DNA of 64,000 nucleotides from Chelonoidis abingdonii (taxonomy: Eukaryota; Chordata; Testudines; Testudinidae): NCBI RefSeq assembly GCF_003597395.2, contig NC_133773.1, forward strand, positions 124,811,858 to 124,875,857, written 5' to 3'. Made by a program: the position numbers and the translations under genes. Below, piece by piece: positions 60,342 through 64,000 of the stretch; the first letter of the stretch is position 1; every line of letters begins with the position of its first letter. A model generated the notes under the pieces. That model was not told the DNA's origin and made no database searches. It was given only the letters and a program-made list of their open reading frames with translations.

Positions 60342-60882
60342 ATGGACATGGAATCCGCTCGGAGAGATGCCACCTGGTCATCCAAGCACACATGGGTGCT
60401 CATCAATGTGTGGTCAGAGTTTGGTGTCCTCCATGACTTCTCCCACAGGACGAGGAACATCCATCTCTACTGGGAAGTTTTGGTGAGGTTGGTGCAGGCA
60501 GGCATTTACCGGATTCTAGCCCAGTACTGGGAAATGGATAAAGCACTTCAGGCTCTGGTACCAGAAAGCAAAAGACTCCAGTAGTCACTCACACAAGCCC
60601 CATCTCAAGTCTGTCGGCCTCATGGTTTGACAGGATACCGATGAGGGACAGGACAAGGAGGCAGCAGTGACTATGGAGGAGGAGGACCTGGAAGACCTGG
60701 AGGAAGAGGAGCACATTATCCTGCACTTCTACCCAGAGAAGCTGGCTCAGCAACCCCCTCCTAACAAGCCAGAGAAGGACCCCAAGACTCAGCAGGATCC
60801 AAAACCTGAGGCTGGTAAATTCAATCCCACCCTCTCCACCAACATGCTCTCCCTCTGTCTCTGGGGCTGCATGAAGGACTAG
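60342..60882 (+). pseudogene. Harbinger ORF1, Myb/SANT-like DNA-binding protein
   Basis: The 80-codon frame at 60342-60584 begins MDMESARRDATWSSKHTWVL. It shows the Myb/SANT-like fold pattern: tryptophans in TWSSKHTWVLINVW, the middle-helix region RTRNIHLYWEVLVRLVQAGI, and the end of the domain at AQYWEMDKALQ. A second frame, 60667-60882, encodes an acidic stretch (EEEDLEDLEEEEH) and a proline- and lysine-rich tail. The TAG at about 60582 and a frameshift divide the gene. In active Harbingers this protein binds the transposon ends and brings the transposase to the nucleus. Here the usual aspartates and asparagines of the domain are partly changed and the gene is broken. Confidence 0.8.
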
Positions 60883-61216
60883 AAGGCCACTCACATCCTT
60901 CCCCGCACCAGAAATGGTCCCTCAACCAAGACACAACTCTAATTCAACATTTACTGAATTACCACGAACCACATCAGAAGCTGTAGAACAAGTTATCAGA
61001 CCACTATCATACTGACCCATGGTCTGTTAATTTGTTGGCCAACAGGCTGACAGTGAGGGAGGGGATAGAAATGTCAGTTGGGGAACAGGACATTTGTACA
61101 TGATAAAGTTATAGAGTGGCTTTTGTATCAGGTTATATATCGAAGGAGAAGGGGAAACCTTGCTTCTCTAAGGAATGCAATGGGGTTCTCTGTCACTATA
61201 CAAGTGTTTTGAAGTA

Positions 61217-62800
61217 TTACTGGTCCCTGGTGTCCAGGGTCTCCTCACTTGGAGCCATGCTGTACAATCTGGGAGAAAGGAGGGGACAGTATCCTGCCCC
61301 AACAGCAGTGCAAATACAATACCATGTCCCTTTGCAGTGAGGAGGTGAGTGGCTTGCAGTCCTGATCGGAAAGTTCATGGAACAAAGTACAGTTGCTGTG
61401 TGACTCTTTCCCCATTCCTTTCTCCACTCTTTGCTGGACAAAGAGGATGAATTTTCTGACATTGCAGGAGCTGGCTTGGAGATGAGTAGGCATTTGCAGT
61501 AGTTCTCTTCTCCCCACTTCATGCAGTCTCCATCTGCTAACCTAGAATATAGTCTATTTCCATTCAGATTGCCTCCCAGTCCCTTAAGCACATGTCCACA
61601 AATTTCTAGTGCAGCTGAAACTTCAGCTTAAGGTTCCTAAGGTTCAGTGGCAGAGCAAATTTACTTGGTCCACCTTCACAGTTCACCTAACCCCTTGATT
61701 CAGTTATATGTACAGGGGTAACAAGCCGCACAAACATCTCTCTGGCATAGCTGCCAGATCCCCTGCTTAGTTTGAAGTTGCTTTCCCATTTTGCCAGGTT
61801 GTTGATGTCAGGGTAGGTTTTTATTAGCCAGAGTAGGAGTGAGTATGTGGGGTCCCACAGAATAACTCTGGGCACACAAACACCATACAGAACCATGTCA
61901 TTTCTTGGGAATAAAATCCCTTCTTCACACTTCAAGTACAGTCCTGATCTCCCCAGCACATTGGCATTCCTGTGTGTCCAACATTAGTGTTCATGAACCT
62001 GCCTTTGTGATCCATTAAGCCTTGAAGAATAAGTGAATGATAGCCTTTTTGATTGCCCTACTTGCACCTTTTGGTGGGCATAGTATGGGGACATGGGTGC
62101 CATTGATGACCTCTGAGCAGTTCAGAAACCCCATTCTCTGGAACCCAGCTATAATTGCTGGAAGTTTGGCAATGGCAACCACCTGTGGGTAGAGGAGTGT
62201 TGATAACTTTGCAAACCTGCACTGCCACGAGCCTGACAGTGGTCTTCCCCACTCTGAAGCAGCTTGAGACTGATGGGTAGCTGTCCAGTACTGCAACTTC
62301 CAAAGGGCAATAGCCATCCACTTCTGCACCAATGGGACTTTGGAACCAAGTGTTCTGCTACTGTAGGGTGGAGGCCAGTTCCTCAAAAGGCTCCATGAAC
62401 ATCAGTTTCCTCATTATGAATTTCTGCAGCCACTGGTCATCATCCCAAGTTTCCAATATGATGTGATCTCACCACACCGGGCACCCTCCACACTGCACTA
62501 TGCACCACTTCTGCTCCAGGAGTGATTGTCCACCCATGGGTATATAGTCACAACACCAGCAGTCTCCTGCATGCCTGTGTCATGGGACAACAGTGGATCA
62601 GTCACTCCCCTGGTCACCTGTCTTTGGCTTATAAGATAGGACCAAGTCCATTCACCCAAGATTCTTGCTGGTTGCATGCTGCAGTGCACACACATGGCTC
62701 CTGCAAGAAGGAGCAGTCGCAGAAATACATCATTAGGTACTTGCTCTGTGTCTTCCACCAAGTTGTAAAGAGGGGTGAGCAGGAACTGCCATTAACAAAT
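61217..62800 (-). pseudogene. HARBI1-like transposase, dead
   Basis: On the minus strand, pieces occur in the expected order across at least three frames. They are a helix-turn-helix region (FRVGKTTVRLVAVQVCKVIN, about 62257-62198), then the DDE domain start GFQRMGFLNCSEVINGTHVPIL (about 62146-62081), and GLYLKCEEGILFPRNDMVLYG (about 61941-61879). These are followed by VPRVILWDPTYSLLLWLIKTYP (about 61875-61810) and SYAREMFVRLV (about 61755-61723). The first catalytic aspartate (normally DGTH) is asparagine at 62102-62104. The D in WDPTY and an E in YAREMF remain. Several frameshifts also separate the pieces. The superfamily is DDE_Tnp_4. Confidence 0.88.
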
Positions 62801-63078
62801 ATGTGATGATGGCAGACAGTACCAACAACAAACTGCCAGGCATTCTTAGGGTGTCTCCTGTGATGCACAGAACCCTGGGATACTGCCCCTGAAATCCTAA
62901 TGTCAAACAACACTAATATCAAAAAGCATCAGTGTGGATGTGTGAATATGTACATATACAGTTTGTATCCATGTCCACCACAGCATATGTGCACACTCAG
63001 TGTGGGTATGGGGGTACATGTGAGACCATATCCATGGGTAAGTACCCAACTATGTGTGCCACTGTGGACGTAGCCTAA

Positions 63079-64000
63079 ATGTCACAAACAGAAGAACTGC
63101 AAGCTCAAAGACAATCAGGTCTGAAATAGGATAGTTCAAAGGAGTGCAGGGCTAGAAAGCAGCACAAACCTTCCAAAAAGTTTTGGCCATTTATTTATTA
63201 AATTTATTTCTTCAAATGAAAAGGTAAAAATCAGTTTACATCATTTATTTGCTACTGCTGCTGCCTATCCATGGTTTCAGTTTGCTAAGAGGGAAGTCAT
63301 TCTTCTTGGTTGACATCTCAAGAGAGCATAGTTTTTGTTTTGGAGTACATTGTAGAAAAAGATGATTAAGAAGCTGATAGATATAGCAAAATGTTCTAAA
63401 CTGAAGAAGTTGGTACTTGATATGTTTACATTTCTCCCTAGAAATTTGCTACTGTCAGGCTTTAGAGCACAGTATTAAACTTATACAAGGGTTCAGGGTG
63501 TTCTTGCAAGTGTCATTAGTGCAGTGCAAAATCAGCTGATTCAAGGAGGAATTGAAGTGAGCACCTATTTAAGTACCTGAGGACATGTTGGAATACAGGA
63601 TAGTTAACTTTATCACAGTTGAGAAGGTAGAGCTGAGTGGAAGATGCTAATGATGACCTCACAGGATCAGCAGCAAATTAATCTTATTTGCAACAGCTTT
63701 CAATATGTCATCCAAAACTGCTAATGGGGAGAGGCTGAAAGTGAAACAACTTTTGCCTAAACAATATTTTGCAGTTTTGTGTAACCCAACCTTGCAGAGT
63801 AACCAGTGTAAGTTTTTGTCATCTTAGTACTGGAGGAGTTCTTCATATGTCCCATTGTTAACTAGGAATACTTGATGTACCAGGCCCAGAGGCCTCCTGC
63901 TGGAGGCCTGAGGGTCTTACAAAACCTAGTCCTAGAAAAGAGCAATAGAGAGGTCCTGCCAGGGGCACAGAGTGGCTCCAGGGAAGCAGTCAATCGGGGC
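63079..64000. other. Unrecognised DNA
   Basis: No gene or bounded repeat. A small inverted repeat, AGGCCTCC-TGCT-GGAGGCCT, lies near 63889-63908. Confidence 0.45.

Larger units (their letters stand above)
59963..63075. mobile_element. Harbinger DNA transposon, nearly full length, inactive
   Basis: Ends AGCTACAGTTACAGTG (59963) and CACTGTGGACGTAGCC (63060-63075) are imperfect inverted repeats. TGA (59960-59962) against TAA (63076-63078) may be the decayed 3-bp TWA duplication of Harbinger. The element carries the two genes typical of the superfamily in convergent orientation: a Myb-like ORF1 on the plus strand and a HARBI1-like transposase on the minus strand. At about 3.1 kb it is near the usual length. 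It is a different family from the fragmented element at 26763-41620. Confidence 0.85.

Noticed and set aside
1..64000. CRISPR arrays, operons, prophage or bacterial defence systems
   Set aside because: The sequence is vertebrate-type repeat DNA with no regularly spaced direct repeats and no bacterial genes.

Overview
The window looks like repeat-rich nuclear DNA of an amniote, most likely a cryptodiran turtle. The basis is a tRNA-derived SINE with a CR1-type 3' tail (the tortoise Pol III/SINE type), many CR1 LINE pieces, several hAT MITE families with perfect 8-bp target duplications, Harbinger elements with a Myb-like and a HARBI1-like gene, and solo LTRs. I recognise no intact host protein-coding gene. 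Nearly every open frame is short and either random or a remnant of a transposon gene. The window could be intergenic or a large intron.

Layout. 1-11.4 kb: CR1 pieces, a foldback retroposon, a solo LTR (3963-4816), two hAT MITEs. 11.4-12.9 kb: a small cluster of tRNA-Ala and tRNA-Ile genes or relics. 13-20 kb: a minus-strand solo LTR (14175-14911), foldback repeats, two related hAT MITEs, a CR1 3' end. 20.8-23.1 kb: a broken hAT transposase of the TTF-zinc-finger/ZMYM-like group. 25-50.3 kb: an anomalous duplicated zone. 50.3-59.9 kb: MITEs, a broken CR1 reverse transcriptase and unrecognised DNA. 59.96-63.08 kb: a nearly full-length, dead Harbinger transposon.

The most important observation is 26,978-41,452. 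It contains a second, error-ridden copy of the DNA on either side of it: 28,981-30,765 copies 25,212-26,977 and 30,791-39,756 copies 41,453-50,297, split by exactly 25 Ns. The copies differ mainly by scattered one- or two-base insertions and deletions. The linking stretches (26,978-28,980 and 39,757-41,452) are parts of one Harbinger element carrying an LTR insertion, in an order that makes no sense for that element. This looks like a gap over-filled with uncorrected long reads rather than a biological duplication. The likely true order is 26,977 > 39,757-40,643 (Harbinger middle) > minus-strand LTR > 28,157-28,980 (Harbinger 3' interior) > 41,453 onward. Features inside the noisy copy should be read from their cleaner counterparts.
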